DNA of 64,000 nucleotides from Natrinema amylolyticus_A (GCF_042678045.1 NZ_JBHUDI010000005.1:310001-374000), one strand, 5' to 3'; positions 52,464 through 60,408 are shown, counted from the first letter of the stretch. Made by a program: numbers and translations. The notes: generated from the sequence alone by a model not told the origin.

Positions 52464-53222
52464 ATGTCGACGGCAACGGTTCGTGGAACGATCAGGGGGA
52501 TGGGACGACGAGCGAATCCGGCGTTCGCGGCGGCAGTGATACTGTTGCCACTGGCTGCACTCGGCTACGCGGTAACGATTGCGACGGTTCAACAGCACAC
52601 GTACGTCCACGTGATGGCGGGGGTCCTCTGGACGGGGATCGACGTCTTCATGGGGGCTGTCCTCGGGCCGGTCATCGGTGGCCTCGATGACGAACAGAGT
52701 TCGGCGGTGTTCCAGCGGCTCACACCGAAAACGGCGTTTCTCCTGCCATCGCTTGCGTTCGTGACGATCGCCGGCGGTATCACGCTGGCCCAGCGGATCG
52801 GTATCTTCCCGCATGCCGAATCGTGGCTGGCGCTGTTCACTGCGGTGAACGTTATTCCGATCCTACTGTTGCTCGGCTGGCGACTCGAGACGTGGGGCGA
52901 TCGGCGCTGGCAGGTTCCCTTCGCCCTCGCGACGGTCGGCTCGCTGGCCTGGGTCGCGCTCACGATCGACGAGTTCGCGATGACCGAGCCCACGGTCGCC
53001 GTCGCGCTCGCCATCGTCACGATCCTCTCGGTACAGGGTTTCGGATTTCTGCTGCCCGGCGAGTTGCGGATGTACCGCGAGATGCGCTCGGTCGACCCCG
53101 ATCCATCGGTTATCGCCGCCATCGGCAAACAAAACGCGATGCTCGGCGGCGTGCAGGGGCTCTTCCAGTTGCTCTTGATTCTCGATATGGTCTATCTCCG
53201 GTACGGCGGCTTCCCGTTTTAG
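52464..53222 (+). CDS. Multi-pass membrane protein of unknown function
   Basis: A 252-residue protein with about six to seven helices. After a basic N-terminus comes AAVILLPLAALGYAVTIATV, then VHVMAGVLWTGIDVFMGAVLGPVIGGL, where the His, Trp and Asp could be functional. Other helices are ITLAQRIGIF...LALFTAVNVIPILLLLG and a last LGGVQGLFQLLLILDMVYLRYGGF. I do not recognise the family. A strong TATA (tttatatat, about 52434-52442) lies 26 bp before the ATG, indicating a leaderless and probably well-expressed gene. Confidence 0.7.
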   Translation: MSTATVRGTIRGMGRRANPAFAAAVILLPLAALGYAVTIATVQQHTYVHVMAGVLWTGIDVFMGAVLGPVIGGLDDEQSSAVFQRLTPKTAFLLPSLAFVTIAGGITLAQRIGIFPHAESWLALFTAVNVIPILLLLGWRLETWGDRRWQVPFALATVGSLAWVALTIDEFAMTEPTVAVALAIVTILSVQGFGFLLPGELRMYREMRSVDPDPSVIAAIGKQNAMLGGVQGLFQLLLILDMVYLRYGGFPF

Positions 53223-53467
53223 GATGTGAACGAAGAGGCGAAAGGTGGACGCGGAGAGGGGGTGCGGAAGACGAGGAGACGGGTGTGCGCTCGGTCCCGG
53301 GAACCGAGCGCATGCGACGGGCCGGAGCGACGCGCAATGCCGGTTTGGACGTGAAAAGCGTCTGTGCCGGCGTCCGTACCGAAGGCGTGCCCAACCAAAA
53401 AGTCAGCGGTCGAGCGCTCACGCTTGAGGACCGACCGACGGCGACCGCGAGTGGAGCCGTCTCCGGG
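53223..53467. other. Intergenic region with strong predicted hairpins
   Basis: A 245-bp gap between convergent genes. A perfect 10-bp stem (TGCGCTCGGT with ACCGAGCGCA, 53286-53312) closes a 7-nt loop. A second hairpin (GCCGG...CCGGC with inner GACG...CGTC) follows at about 53340-53373. The region could be a bidirectional terminator or hold a small structured RNA. No known RNA family (RNase P, SRP, H/ACA with ACA box) is recognised. Confidence 0.4.
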
Positions 53468-54310
53468 CTACAGACGGCGATCCCGAAGCGCCGGGAACGC
53501 CGCGCGGACGTCCGCGACCGTGCTCGGCTCGACGGTGGCCGTCACCAGCGCCGGCCCGTCGCCGCTCGAGGCCAGCGAGACGCCCCAGGGGTCGTAGACG
53601 GTCGAACGACCCAGTAACGTGGCGTCGTCGAACGCGCCGGTCCCGTTGATCGTCGCAACGTAACACTGGTTTTCGATCGCGCGGGCCCGCGAGAGCGTCT
53701 GCCAGTGTTCGATACGGGGGTATGGCCACGCGCTTGGGACGAGGACCAGTTCGACGCCGTCGTCGACCAGCTCCCGGTAGAGTTCCGGGAATCGGAGATC
53801 GTAACAGGTCGTCACGCCGACGGTCACGCCGCCGATCGTCGCCGTCTCGAGGCGCTCGCCAGGAACGAGCAGCTCGGATTCCGCGGACTCGTAGCCGAAC
53901 AGGTGGTGTTTCCGGTAGACGAGCCGGCGAGTACCGTCGGCATCGAACAGGACGGACGTGTTCGCCAACCCCTCGTCGGCGGGTGTGTCGACGGTTTCAG
54001 TTGCCGCCAGATCCTCGACGATGCTCCCCGCGAGGACGGCAATATCGTGCTCGGCCGCCGCGTCCCCCAGTCGGGTGAACGTCTCGCCGGCGATCGGTTC
54101 GGCGTGGCGCGTATAGAGATCGAACGCGAAGTAGCCCACGTTGAACAGTTCCGGCAGGGCGACCAGGTCCACACCGCGATCGGCGGCCCGTTCGACCGCC
54201 TCGAGCGCGCGATCGACGTTTGCCTCGACGGCACCGGCCTCGATCTGGAGCTGTGCGAGCGCGATCGTGAGGGCGTCGTCGGACTCCTCGCTGGCAGCGT
54301 TGGGTGTCAT
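53468..54310 (-). CDS. Carbon-nitrogen hydrolase (nitrilase superfamily)
   Basis: A 280-residue protein. The Glu-Lys-Cys catalytic triad is seen as VALPELFNVGY (Glu), LVYRKHHLFGYE (Lys) and GVTTCYDLRFPELYR (Cys). These motifs fit omega-amidase/Nit2-type or other amidases that release ammonia or repair metabolites. The start MTPNAASEE at 54310 is preferred over 54331, which would overlap the SRPBCC gene's stop region. Substrate is unknown. Confidence 0.85.
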   Translation of the reverse strand: MTPNAASEESDDALTIALAQLQIEAGAVEANVDRALEAVERAADRGVDLVALPELFNVGYFAFDLYTRHAEPIAGETFTRLGDAAAEHDIAVLAGSIVEDLAATETVDTPADEGLANTSVLFDADGTRRLVYRKHHLFGYESAESELLVPGERLETATIGGVTVGVTTCYDLRFPELYRELVDDGVELVLVPSAWPYPRIEHWQTLSRARAIENQCYVATINGTGAFDDATLLGRSTVYDPWGVSLASSGDGPALVTATVEPSTVADVRAAFPALRDRRL

Positions 54311-54337
54311 TGTCAGACTCTGTCTTCCCAACTACCG

Positions 54338-54772
54338 TTACTGTGTCGTCTGTAAGTCCCGCTCGAGTGTGCGCCGGAGGTTCTCGAGTTCCGAATCGAG
54401 GTTTCGCTTGAAGAACTTCTCGACGCCCGGAAGCTTGCCGTCGACGACGAAGTGGTTCTCGAGGCGGGACCCGGAGTCGGTGGCGACGATCTCGTGTTCA
54501 CCAGTGACGTGCATCACTTTCGACTTGCCGACGAACTTGACGTACTCCGGCGGTCGTCGCGTGACGTCTTTGGTGTCGACCTTGACGGTTTTCCGAACGA
54601 GAGGGATCGGAAGCGAGACCTGCCAGGTGACGCGTCGTCCCTCTTGATCTTCGACGGTGTACGTCTCGACGACGCTGATGGCCCGCGCCCGGTTCGCCGG
54701 ATCGGCGATGAACTCCCAGACGCGTTCGGGCGACGCCGCGACGTCGAACGACCGATCGACACGGACAGTCAT
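54338..54772 (-). CDS. SRPBCC-fold (polyketide cyclase/START-like) protein
   Basis: A 144-residue protein with an N-terminal VDRSFDVAASPERVWEFIADPANRARAI, the start of the SRPBCC ligand-binding fold. A strand-rich middle and a final long helix (GVEKFFKRNLDSELENLRRTLERDL) complete the fold. Such proteins bind hydrophobic ligands or assist enzymes; the ligand is unknown. The ATG at 54772 is about 27 bp after a strong TATA (atttttat, 54803-54796), so the longer frame from 55006 is rejected. Confidence 0.8.
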   Translation of the reverse strand: MTVRVDRSFDVAASPERVWEFIADPANRARAISVVETYTVEDQEGRRVTWQVSLPIPLVRKTVKVDTKDVTRRPPEYVKFVGKSKVMHVTGEHEIVATDSGSRLENHFVVDGKLPGVEKFFKRNLDSELENLRRTLERDLQTTQ

Positions 54773-54878
54773 GCCCGTACGTGTGGGGTAGACGGATAAA
54801 AATCCGTGGACCGACTGGGACCCGTCCCGTCGATGGAGTAATCGACGTCGAGGTGGTCTGCAAGCGGTGGCGAGGCGA

Positions 54879-55103
54879 TCAGCTGATGGTGACTCGCCAG
54901 GTCGTCGAGCGGGCACGACCCCATTTCTCGATGTCGACTTCGTCCGTTTTCTCCGCAAGATGTGGCAGCCGAGCGCCGACCTGCTTCGACGAGAGTCCGA
55001 TCGCATCCGCGATGTTTTTCGCTCGGAAGTATTGCTCGCCGCGGGCGGCGCTCTCGCGGAGGTACGAGATGATTCGCCGCTCTTCGTCGGAGTAGTCGTT
55101 CAT
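54879..55103 (-). CDS. Small winged-helix protein (DUF7123-like)
   Basis: A 74-residue DNA-binding-type protein: MNDYSDEERRIISYLRESAARGEQYFRAKNIADAIGLSSKQVGARLPHLAEKTDEVDIEKWGRARSTTWRV. It has a helix-turn-helix with the recognition helix around SSKQVGARLPHL and a C-terminal strand pair. It is a haloarchaeal family I recall as DUF7123. It may be a regulator of unknown target. It ends 106 bp upstream of the SRPBCC gene on the same strand. Confidence 0.75.
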   Translation of the reverse strand: MNDYSDEERRIISYLRESAARGEQYFRAKNIADAIGLSSKQVGARLPHLAEKTDEVDIEKWGRARSTTWRVTIS

Positions 55104-55212
55104 CGTCCGTACACGGTACTAAGTGTTCGTTGGTCTTAACTCTTAACAGCGGAGAAGGCGGGATCTGCTGTCGTTCGGCGCGCGGTCCGGCGGTTCCAGT
55201 TCCTCGAGTCGC

Positions 55213-55395
55213 TTACGAGGAGAGGTGGATGCCGACGACTGCCAGCGAGCTAAAGAGAACGGCCCCGGCGAAGCCCCAGGCCGCCGTTACCTCCGGTGCA
55301 CCGACGAGCATGACCAGTGCGCCGATCACTGCGAGTGCGCCCAGTGCGAGCCCCAGTCCGATACCCTTGTCCGTCGTCTCGGTTTGCGTAGCCAT
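55213..55395 (-). CDS. Small two-helix membrane protein
   Basis: A 60-residue protein. MATQTETTDKG leads into two transmembrane helices (IGLGLALGALAVIGALVMLVG and TAAWGFAGAVLFSSLAVVGIHL). It resembles haloarchaeal small membrane proteins of unknown function. The in-frame extension up to 55488 is Arg-rich and would run into a repeat element, so it is rejected. Confidence 0.65.
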   Translation of the reverse strand: MATQTETTDKGIGLGLALGALAVIGALVMLVGAPEVTAAWGFAGAVLFSSLAVVGIHLSS

Positions 55396-55485
55396 GCTCG
55401 GGCGTTGTGTGTGGGGTCTCTTAACTTCACTCATTGCTGAGCGGATTCCACGTCGTCCCCCCGTGAACAGCGAAATCCGCCAGCT

Positions 55486-55570
55486 CATACGGACTCCTGT
55501 CAGTCAGTTCCGGCGTATCCGCGACCCGTCCTGCAGATATGCCGGTAAATCGTGACAGCAGACCGTATCA
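55486..55570 (-). repeat. 3'-end repeat element, copy 6 (inverted)
   Basis: An 85-bp copy 24 bp downstream of the phoU-like gene on its own strand. On the minus strand it starts TGATACGGTCTGCTGTCACG and ends GACAGGAGTCCGTATGA. The interior GGCATATC and GATACGCC pair with one mismatch. Confidence 0.9.
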
Positions 55571-55593
55571 ACCAGGCCACGACGAGGAGCAGG

Positions 55594-56625
55594 TCACTTG
55601 ATCGTGGTGTGTTCGGACTCCTCGTTGAGCGCGAGGTTCGCCGCGATTTCGGCGTTTCGCATCGCGTACTGGGCGGTCTGCTGGAGACTGACGAGCACTT
55701 CGCGGACGCGAAGCAGATCTTCGTTTGACATCTCTGGGAGTTCGGCGAGGATTTCCTGTTCCCGATTGGCGATCTCGTGGAACAGTGTCCGGACCTCGTT
55801 GGATTTGTTGTAATCACGTTCGACGGCGGCTTCGACGGCTCGAGACGTGATTTCGTCGACCATGTCGTTCAGCTCGCGGATCTCACGCATCACGGAACTG
55901 TCGACGTTCAACGTGTGACCCTCGGTCTCCATGACGATCTCGCCGATATCCTCGGCGTTGTCGGCGGTCAACTCGAGGTTCTTCGCGATCGACCGGTAGC
56001 CGATCAGCGGGAAGCCACTATTTAAGCCGACCGCTCGCGCGAGGTTCGGGTTCTGGTAGGCCGTAAAGATCAGACGCAACAGGAGAACGAAGATCTTGTT
56101 GGCCTGTCGTTCCCGATTCAGGGCGCGCTGAGCCAGATCGGGGTTCCCGTGGGCCAGCGCCTTGATCGACTCGCCGCGCATCGTCTGGCCCGTTCGCTCG
56201 AGGCGCTCCAGGAGGTTGTCGAGCGTGAAGTCTTCGGGGTCGACCGAACAGCGGATCGAAATGCTCTCGGGGGTCTCCTCGATGACGCCCAGCCCCATGA
56301 GCTGTGTTTCGGCCTGATAGACCGCGTTGATGTGATCCGACTCGAGCGCGCCGTCTTCGCGCTCGATGCGGATGATACGCCGCCCGAGAACGTACTGGGC
56401 GACGATCGCCCGTTCGACGGCGGCGGCGTCTAGGTTGTCGGTGTGGATGATCGCTTCCGTCTCCTCCGTGCTTGCGGACTCGGGCATCACGGTCAGGGTA
56501 CCCTTGCCGCTGGTCCGCAACGACACCTCGTCGCCCTTCTCGACGCCGTGTTCGGACGCCCACTCCGCAGGAAGGGTCATCGCGAGTGTCGACGGGCCGA
56601 GTCGTTGCACTTTCCGCGTTTCCAT
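55594..56625 (-). CDS. phoU: AbrB-PhoU phosphate uptake regulator
   Basis: A 343-residue protein. Residues 1-50 are a SpoVT/AbrB swapped-hairpin DNA-binding domain (METRKVQRLGPSTLAMTLPAEWASEHGVEKGDEVSLRTSGKGTLTVMP). Two PhoU helical-bundle repeats follow (about 120-225 and 230-330) with ERQANKIFVLLLRLIF and the acidic E/D pairs that hold metals. Archaeal AbrB-PhoU proteins regulate phosphate transport genes; pst genes are not in this window. Two direct repeats of TATATGGT upstream may be its regulatory sites. Confidence 0.88.
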   Translation of the reverse strand: METRKVQRLGPSTLAMTLPAEWASEHGVEKGDEVSLRTSGKGTLTVMPESASTEETEAIIHTDNLDAAAVERAIVAQYVLGRRIIRIEREDGALESDHINAVYQAETQLMGLGVIEETPESISIRCSVDPEDFTLDNLLERLERTGQTMRGESIKALAHGNPDLAQRALNRERQANKIFVLLLRLIFTAYQNPNLARAVGLNSGFPLIGYRSIAKNLELTADNAEDIGEIVMETEGHTLNVDSSVMREIRELNDMVDEITSRAVEAAVERDYNKSNEVRTLFHEIANREQEILAELPEMSNEDLLRVREVLVSLQQTAQYAMRNAEIAANLALNEESEHTTIK

Positions 56626-56661
56626 ATTCTACCGTAGGGATGACTCGACCTTAATCTTGAC

Positions 56662-56698
56662 TATATGGTCATTATCTCGAGTGCGATCGTTATATGGT
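56662..56698 (-). promoter_or_regulatory. Direct repeats upstream of phoU
   Basis: The octamer TATATGGT occurs at 56662-56669 and 56691-56698, a spacing of 29 bp or about three helical turns. The sites lie 37-73 bp upstream of the phoU ATG, just outside a TATA-like gattaagg. A regulator (perhaps the gene's own product or a phosphate regulator) may bind them. Confidence 0.35.
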
Positions 56699-56831
56699 TG
56701 AGGTTGATGGCAGTTACGACGAAGCCCTTAAATAATTTGGTCGATCTGGCGTGTGGTGTTCGGAGCGACTGCTCGAGACGCCGTCGACTGTGGGTGTGCG
56801 ATCGGTGTGTGATACGTGTCCGCCGGCAGAC

Positions 56832-56905
56832 TCAGACGGCCTCCTGTCAGTGGGTGCCTGCCGGCTGCGACCCCATTCAGTACAGCGTGATAGCAGGCCG
56901 TATCA
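56832..56905 (-). repeat. 3'-end repeat element, copy 7 (inverted)
   Basis: A 74-bp copy. On the minus strand it starts with the stop codon of the ATP-NAD kinase gene (TGATACGGCCTGCTATCACG) and ends GACAGGAGGCCGTCTGA. The outer pairing is kept by matching changes (GGCC at both ends). Confidence 0.85.
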
Positions 56906-58093
56906 GGAGACGGGCACCATTCGCGTGGTAAACCGCCCTGTCCGTACCTGGAGCCAGCCCCGGAGTTGCTCGTCGAGTTCCTCGTCGTCGGTGTCGACGT
57001 GCAGCGAGTCGATCCCGTCCAATTTCTCGTCCGAGGCGACGACGGCGATCTCGTCGGCCTGCCGTATCACCGGCGGCGAGATCTGGTGGTTCCCCCGTCC
57101 GAAGAGAAAGCCCTGTCCGCCGATGGGTGAGACGACGATCGTGACCGGATCCGCGAGGACAGCGAGAATATCCGATTCCGCGGCGTCGCGGGCCAGGACC
57201 TCGCTGTGCTGACCGGTTGATTCTGCGTCGTCTTCGCCGGCCCGCCAGACGTCGACGCCAAGCGGCGAGGGATCGATGCCCAGTTCCGCCTCGATCGCCC
57301 CCACGGTGCTACCGGGGCCGAAGACGTAGGTCCGGCCGGGTTCGATTTCCCGGGCGAATCCCGTCGCCAGCGAATCGACGCTGCCGCTCGAGACTTGCTT
57401 GCCCGACTGCAGGTCCGGCGCGACGGGAACCGGCACGATCGCCTGCAGTTCCGTCCGAACCTCTCCCTCGCGGTAGGCGTCTTCGTCGATGTCGTTGACC
57501 TCGCGGGGTTCGACACGGTCGAACTCGGCGGCGATCCGGCCGGCGTCGGCCGGCGTCACGCCGAAGACCGACGAGTAGATCTTGACGCCAGCCGGGACAC
57601 CGAGCATCGGCGTCTCGGCCGCGTCTCGAGGTGTCGTTGCGGTTCCCTCCGCGGTGGTTGCGTCTTCGAGCACGTCGGCGACATCGACGGCAGTGCCGTC
57701 GCCGCCGACGAACAGGACCAGTTCGACGTCGTGCTCGAGCAACGCGCGGACGGCCCGTCGCGTATCGGCTGCCGTCGTTTCGGCGTCCGCAGGATCACCT
57801 GGCCGTGCCGGATCGGCCGATTCGTCCTCGCGAACCGTTGCTGGATCGTAGACGACCGTCGGTTCGTAGCCGGCGTCTCGGGCCGCTCGTTCGCCCATCA
57901 CGCCGGCGGCGGTGTAGACGGTGAGATCAGGTGCCCGCCGGTGGAGCGATCGCAACGCCTCGCGTGCCCGCTCCGGCGCTCGCGGCTCGGCACCGCGACG
58001 ACGCGCCTCCTCGAGTTTTCCGTCGGTCCCCTTCAGCCCGACCCGGCCACCCATCCCGGCGATCGGGTTGACGACGATCCCGATGGATTCCAT
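56903..58093 (-). CDS. ATP-NAD kinase family protein
   Basis: A 396-residue protein. The N-terminus MESIGIVVNPIAGMGGRVGLKGTDG and the later LVLFVGGDGTAVDVADVL (GGDGT signature) mark the NAD-kinase-like fold. TPMLGVPAGVKIYSSVFGVTP is the second conserved block. The AcoX-like subgroup with VVNPIAGMGGRVGLKGTDG is common in archaea; its substrate is not firmly known. The ATG at 58093 is preferred over 58108. Its TGA stop lies in repeat copy 7. Confidence 0.82.
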   Translation of the reverse strand: MESIGIVVNPIAGMGGRVGLKGTDGKLEEARRRGAEPRAPERAREALRSLHRRAPDLTVYTAAGVMGERAARDAGYEPTVVYDPATVREDESADPARPGDPADAETTAADTRRAVRALLEHDVELVLFVGGDGTAVDVADVLEDATTAEGTATTPRDAAETPMLGVPAGVKIYSSVFGVTPADAGRIAAEFDRVEPREVNDIDEDAYREGEVRTELQAIVPVPVAPDLQSGKQVSSGSVDSLATGFAREIEPGRTYVFGPGSTVGAIEAELGIDPSPLGVDVWRAGEDDAESTGQHSEVLARDAAESDILAVLADPVTIVVSPIGGQGFLFGRGNHQISPPVIRQADEIAVVASDEKLDGIDSLHVDTDDEELDEQLRGWLQVRTGRFTTRMVPVS

Positions 58094-58241
58094 ACCCGAG
58101 CGTCGCACGCCAGCCGGAAAGCGGTATCGTGTCGCCGACTGGGGATCTCACCGTCGCTGGGGCCAGCGAGCAGGCGGCGACGCACCGAGTGACGCGCACG
58201 ATTTCTGAAGGATTAAGAGGGATGCGGACCGATCGCAGATC

Positions 58242-58370
58242 ATGAATACACTGATCGACGCCGCTGTTCTCGCGACGGAAACGGAACTCCCGATGGACCT
58301 CGTCGGCTGGGGCGCGCTCGTGTTGGGCCTGCTCGTCGCAGTCGCCTGGACGCTCTACCTCTACCGCTGA
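58242..58370 (+). CDS. Small single-helix membrane protein (42 aa)
   Basis: A tiny gene: MNTLIDAAVLATETELPMDLV, then the membrane helix GWGALVLGLLVAVAWTLYLYR. The helix, coding-like GC pattern and the basic end make it credible. It is divergent from the ATP-NAD kinase gene. The TGA stop is the edge of repeat copy 8. Its role is unknown; short one-helix proteins often associate with larger membrane complexes. Confidence 0.65.
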   Translation: MNTLIDAAVLATETELPMDLVGWGALVLGLLVAVAWTLYLYR

Positions 58371-58447
58371 TACGGACCGCTGTACGTCATTTCCGATAAA
58401 ATCGCGATCCCTCTGCGGTTTTGCGGGTGAATCGTTACAGCAGACGG
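58368..58447 (-). repeat. 3'-end repeat element, copy 8 (diverged)
   Basis: An 80-bp diverged copy starting with the small gene's stop codon (TGATACGGACCGCTGTACG) and ending ACAGCAGACGG. It lies between two convergent genes. The internal AACCGCAGAGGGATCGCG (minus strand) matches the family's central block. Confidence 0.75.
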
Positions 58448-58459
58448 TGGGGAACCGGG

Positions 58460-59143
58460 CTACGGTGATTCGACCCGTTCACGGAGCCACGCGGCCGCGT
58501 CGGCGACGGTCGTTTCGTCGGTTCCTTTGAGTTCGATCCGGACCGAGTCACCCGGATAGCTCCCGACGGAGACGTCGAAGCGGTCTCGCAGTTCGGCGAT
58601 TCGATCGAGGAGCGCGCTTTCGGGTTCGTCGGCGACGACCGCCTCGCGGTAGGTCGGCGTCCCGGCGAACTCGTCCGCGATCGTCTCGAACATCGCCTTC
58701 ATCTCTGCGGGCACGCCAGGGAGCACGTAGACGCCCTCGAGTGCGGCACCAGGGGCGACGCCCGCGTCGTTGTGAAGTGCCCGCGCACCGGCCGGCAGCG
58801 CGGCCGTCCCTGCCACGAGATCGTCACGGCTGTAGCCGTCCGCCTCGAGCCAGGCGAGGGCATCCTCGTGTTCTTCGAGGTCACGCCCGAGTGCGGCAGC
58901 GACGCTTTCCATCGTGAGATCGTCGTGGGTCGGACCCAGCCCGCCCGTAACGATGACGGCGTCGTACTCGGCGCGGTACTCGTTGACGACGCGAGCGATG
59001 TCGGCGACGCGATCCGGAACCGTCGTGACGCGTTCGACGTCGACGCCGCGATCATCGAGTTGCTTGCAGAGCCACGTAGCGTTCGTATCCGTCGTTCGTC
59101 CGGCGAGCAGTTCGTCTCCGACCGTCACGACCGCGACGTTCAT
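58460..59143 (-). CDS. CinA/MoaB-like molybdopterin-binding-domain protein
   Basis: A 227-residue protein starting MNVAVVTVGDELLAGRTTDTNATWLCKQL, typical of the CinA N-terminal (COG1058) domain. The VIVTGGLGPTHDDLTMESVAAALG block is the MoaB/MogA-type nucleotide or pterin-binding motif. In CinA this domain has ADP-ribose pyrophosphatase activity; archaeal stand-alone forms have unknown substrate. The start at 59143 is set by the conserved MNVAVVTVGDE. Confidence 0.85.
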   Translation of the reverse strand: MNVAVVTVGDELLAGRTTDTNATWLCKQLDDRGVDVERVTTVPDRVADIARVVNEYRAEYDAVIVTGGLGPTHDDLTMESVAAALGRDLEEHEDALAWLEADGYSRDDLVAGTAALPAGARALHNDAGVAPGAALEGVYVLPGVPAEMKAMFETIADEFAGTPTYREAVVADEPESALLDRIAELRDRFDVSVGSYPGDSVRIELKGTDETTVADAAAWLRERVESP

Positions 59144-59232
59144 ACTGGGCCGTTTGCACCCGCCGTTCAAATGCGTCTCGCTCACATCAGTTCGACTGCT
59201 GATATTACCGTCCCGTGATGACTTTCGATAAA

Positions 59233-59267
59233 GTGGTAGTAACCACAAGATTCAATTTTGATAATTG
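59233..59267 (+). promoter_or_regulatory. Inverted repeats in HTH-gene promoter
   Basis: Two perfect inverted repeats precede the HTH gene: GTGGT-AGTA-ACCAC (59233-59246) and CAATT-TTGAT-AATTG (59253-59267). The second covers the expected TATA position, about 15-29 bp before the ATG at 59282. Autoregulation is a plausible reading. Confidence 0.4.
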
Positions 59268-59281
59268 GTAACGGAGAGAGT

Positions 59282-59638
59282 ATGTCTCGGAGCCAAACAA
59301 AACAAACTGAGGGGGATTCAGCTGCGGTACTCTCCGCGTTGGGGAGTAAATACAGCGTTGAAATACTCTGTGCAGCGGGGACACCGAAGTCGGCGCAGGC
59401 ACTCAGCGAAGATATCGAGATCCCGATCGCGACCTGCTATCGTCGGATCGAGGAACTCGTTGATGCTGGATTGTTGATCTGTGAGGGACGGCGACTGTCT
59501 GACGAAGGGCGACGAACGAACATCTACCGTCGAACGCTAGACGAGATCGAGATCGATTTCTCGGACGAGACGCCCGAATTTTCGCGAAAACGACGTACTG
59601 AAGCGAAAAACAGGCTACAAGACCAGCTCGAGCGCTGA
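59282..59638 (+). CDS. ArsR-like winged-helix transcriptional regulator
   Basis: A 118-residue protein with the winged-helix core VLSALGSKYSVEILCAAGTPKSAQALSEDIEIPIATCYRRIEELVDAGLLICEGRRLSDEGRRTNIYRR. The recognition helix is around IATCYRRIEELVDAG. The C-terminus (EFSRKRRTEAKNRLQDQLER) is a charged helix. No metal site is evident. It is divergent from the CinA-like gene. Start 59282 matches the conserved region better than 59258. Confidence 0.8.
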   Translation: MSRSQTKQTEGDSAAVLSALGSKYSVEILCAAGTPKSAQALSEDIEIPIATCYRRIEELVDAGLLICEGRRLSDEGRRTNIYRRTLDEIEIDFSDETPEFSRKRRTEAKNRLQDQLER

Positions 59639-59900
59639 TACTGCCGAACACGGTCGTCCCGTCGGCACCCACGCGAGCACGTCCGATGGTGACGACCGCT
59701 CGTGTGCGATCACGGCTTTTCGGGCGTGTGGCACTTACCGCCAACAGCAACGCCGATCAGAGTGCTTCGTTCGCCGGTCAGCTGCGGCTTAGACCGTCGA
59801 TTCTCGGTCAGTGCCACGAACCTGCGGTCGGCTTACAGAGGGACCGAAACACACTGGCAATCGTCTCAGACGCGAGGACCCCTCGGCAGCAAGCGGTCAT

Positions 59901-59924
59901 CCTTAAGTATTCTCGAAAGAATAC
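59901..59924 (+). promoter_or_regulatory. queDEC promoter with palindromic operator
   Basis: A TATA-like ccttaagta (59901-59909) overlaps a perfect 18-bp inverted repeat GTATTCT-CGAA-AGAATAC (59907-59924). The queD start follows at 59931/59934, so the site covers the expected transcription start. Repression of the operon by a dimeric regulator is inferred. No riboswitch-like structure is seen. Confidence 0.6.
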
Positions 59925-59933
59925 CGGAGTATG

Positions 59934-60407
59934 ATGGATCCTTCCGAGACTCGCGACGCGACGGGGCCCGCCACGACGGACGACGTTGTCGGACACCGTC
60001 GCGTCCTCCACGTCGGTCGCGATCGGCCGATCAGAATCAGTACTGGACACCGGATTCGACACCACGACGGCAAGTGTTCGCGGCCGCACGGCCACAACTA
60101 CGAAATCTCGGTCGCCGTCGCGGGCCACCTGACCGAAGAGGGATGGATCGCCGACAAAGGTGCTATTACCGACGTCATCGACGAGTGGGATCACATGTTC
60201 CTGCTCGAGGCTGGCGATCCCCTCATCGAGGCCTTCGAAGCGGCCGGCGACGACGACGCGGTCGTCGTCTTAGAGCACCCGCCAACGGCCGAGGTGATGA
60301 GCGTCGTCTTGGAACGGAAGCTCGCGGCGGCGCTGCCCGAAACGGTGACCGACGTCGCGGTACAGGTCAACGAGACGAACGAACTCTGCGGAGGGAGCAC
60401 GCTCTGA
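59934..60407 (+). CDS. queD: 6-carboxytetrahydropterin synthase
   Basis: A 157-residue enzyme that makes 6-carboxy-tetrahydropterin in the preQ0 route to archaeosine. The zinc site is FASTGHR-like (ISTGHRIRHHDGKCSRPHGHNYE), with the His residues as ligands and the Cys catalytic. The conserved D-H pair lies in VIDEWDHMFLLE and the Glu in NETNELCGG. Two adjacent ATGs at 59931 and 59934 are possible starts. queE begins one base after its stop. Confidence 0.92.
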   Translation: MDPSETRDATGPATTDDVVGHRRVLHVGRDRPIRISTGHRIRHHDGKCSRPHGHNYEISVAVAGHLTEEGWIADKGAITDVIDEWDHMFLLEAGDPLIEAFEAAGDDDAVVVLEHPPTAEVMSVVLERKLAAALPETVTDVAVQVNETNELCGGSTL

Positions 60408-60408
60408 G

